NCBI GenBank assembly: GCA_964617765.1
Contig: CAZTZY010000134.1
Coordinates: 1-5,741 of the forward strand
Origin: CAZTZY01 sp964617765
GTDB lineage: Bacteria > Pseudomonadota > Gammaproteobacteria > Pseudomonadales > DT-91
DNA: 5,741 nucleotides
Direction of reading: 5' to 3'
The stretch's first letter is position 1. The number at the start of each line of letters is the position of its first letter. Below are positions 5,271-5,741 of the stretch, piece after piece. The notes beneath the pieces were generated by a model that searched no databases, was not told the DNA's origin, and saw only the letters and a program-made list of their open reading frames with translations. A program made the position numbers and the translations under genes.

Positions 5271-5708
5271 CTAGACCCGCATATCGTGATTATGCAGTGG
5301 GTAATGTTTTTGGCTGTAATAGCGGTAGTTGTTGCGAGTGGCTTCCAGTACTCGGGGTTCCTGCACGACAATTTCTGCCAAACGTTCAAAACGCGTGAAA
5401 AATACCGGTACATCGAAGCCCAGATTGATCAATACATCGTGATGTTCTCCACAGGCATTGATGTCGTTGCTATAGCCAATTTCGATAGCGCAATCCGCTC
5501 CGCCGGTTTGGGTGAGTTTATGCGGTATAAAACTGTTTTCCTGAAATGCCCATAAAAGTTTATCCATGGCATGGGCATCTTCTGCACTGGCACAATGTAT
5601 ATAAACGCTATGCCCCATTGTGCGGGTTTTTTGAATCAAACGGCAAGCGAAAGCCAACCGATCATCGAGTGTGGATTCTTTGCGGATGTAAAAATCAATA
5701 CGGGTCAT
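5271..5708 (-). CDS. holC: DNA polymerase III subunit chi
   Basis: Chi is the small clamp-loader accessory that, with psi (HolD), links the replicase to single-strand-binding protein. The 145-residue length is normal. Characteristic stretches are DFYIRKES at the N-terminus (5-12); FACRLIQKT (20-28); GHSVYIHC (32-39); the helix AHAMDKLLWAF (45-55); SFIPHKL (59-65); and DVLINLGFDVPVFFTRFERLAEIV (91-114, key residues LINL, FF and RFERLAEIV). The start shares its A with the TAA of the upstream pepA frame (TAATG), and there is no strong ribosome binding site, so translation is probably coupled. The C-terminal tail after residue 125 (NNYRYYSQKHYP) is polar and of the usual variable kind. The following gene here is a YheT hydrolase, not valS as in many relatives. 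Confidence 0.93.
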   Translation of the reverse strand: MTRIDFYIRKESTLDDRLAFACRLIQKTRTMGHSVYIHCASAEDAHAMDKLLWAFQENSFIPHKLTQTGGADCAIEIGYSNDINACGEHHDVLINLGFDVPVFFTRFERLAEIVVQEPRVLEATRNNYRYYSQKHYPLHNHDMRV

Positions 5709-5741
5709 TAGCTGCGATCAATCAGGTATTGGGTCAGCAGG
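5708..5741 (-). CDS. pepA: C-terminal end of leucyl aminopeptidase (partial)
   Basis: Only the last 11 codons and the stop are inside the window. They read LLTQYLIDRS and then TAA, matching the LLTQ(Y/F)LxDR end of PepA, a cytoplasmic M17 aminopeptidase. The call also rests on the well-known pepA-holC adjacency in gammaproteobacteria. The stop overlaps the holC start by one base, so the two genes are surely co-transcribed. With so few residues the family call is strong only in combination with this context. Confidence 0.75.
   Translation of the reverse strand, partial: LLTQYLIDRS

Noticed and set aside
5120..5413. Minus-strand 97-codon frame overlapping the end of holC
   Set aside because: It overlaps a confidently identified gene in another frame and has no recognisable motif. 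The part beyond holC looks hydrophobic only because the DNA is A+T-rich.
1..5741. CRISPR array, tRNA or rRNA gene, toxin-antitoxin pair, defence genes, intact insertion sequence
   Set aside because: I looked for regular repeats, RNA gene signatures and typical protein motifs on both strands and saw none.

Overview
The window looks like an ordinary stretch of a gammaproteobacterial chromosome. The evidence is a pepA-holC junction at the right edge (leucyl aminopeptidase tail running into the DNA polymerase III chi subunit), a YheT-type hydrolase, secretory and lipoprotein signals of Gram-negative type, and moderate G+C with AAGGA-like ribosome binding sites. A marine or soil gammaproteobacterium is a reasonable guess; the genus cannot be fixed from this sequence.

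Left part (1-1475), all on the minus strand. A crotonase-family gene (636-1475) is followed downstream by about 500 bases with no intact gene, then by the first 43 codons of an exported protein (1-129). The 500-base gap is not empty. It holds a plausible promoter, a ribosome binding site and the first ~19 codons of a short-chain dehydrogenase/reductase that then runs into a stop (316-396). Beyond it lies a 22-codon open tail that could be the end of another lost protein (218-286). I read this as a decayed locus left by one or more deletions.

Middle part (1476-3998), plus strand. Diverging from the crotonase, three genes overlap end to start and are probably one transcript: an epoxide-hydrolase-like alpha/beta hydrolase, a small lipoprotein of unknown function, and a CitE/HpcH-type CoA-ester lyase. 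With the divergent crotonase they suggest small-scale catabolism of acyl-CoA or epoxide-bearing compounds. The actual substrates cannot be read from the sequence. The 114-base divergent intergenic region has two inverted repeats that could be operators.

Right part (3999-5741), minus strand. A YheT-family alpha/beta hydrolase (4038-5054) converges on the lyase with a 39-base gap. It has its own likely promoter, with a perfect 10-base palindrome filling the -10/-35 spacer. Upstream of it lie holC (5271-5708) and the last codons of pepA, which share one base at TAATG. The valS gene that often follows holC in relatives is not here.

I found no defence system, CRISPR array, RNA gene or intact mobile element. 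The points most worth a second look are the vestigial dehydrogenase locus, the crotonase lacking both classical hydratase glutamates, and the lipoprotein embedded between two metabolic enzymes.
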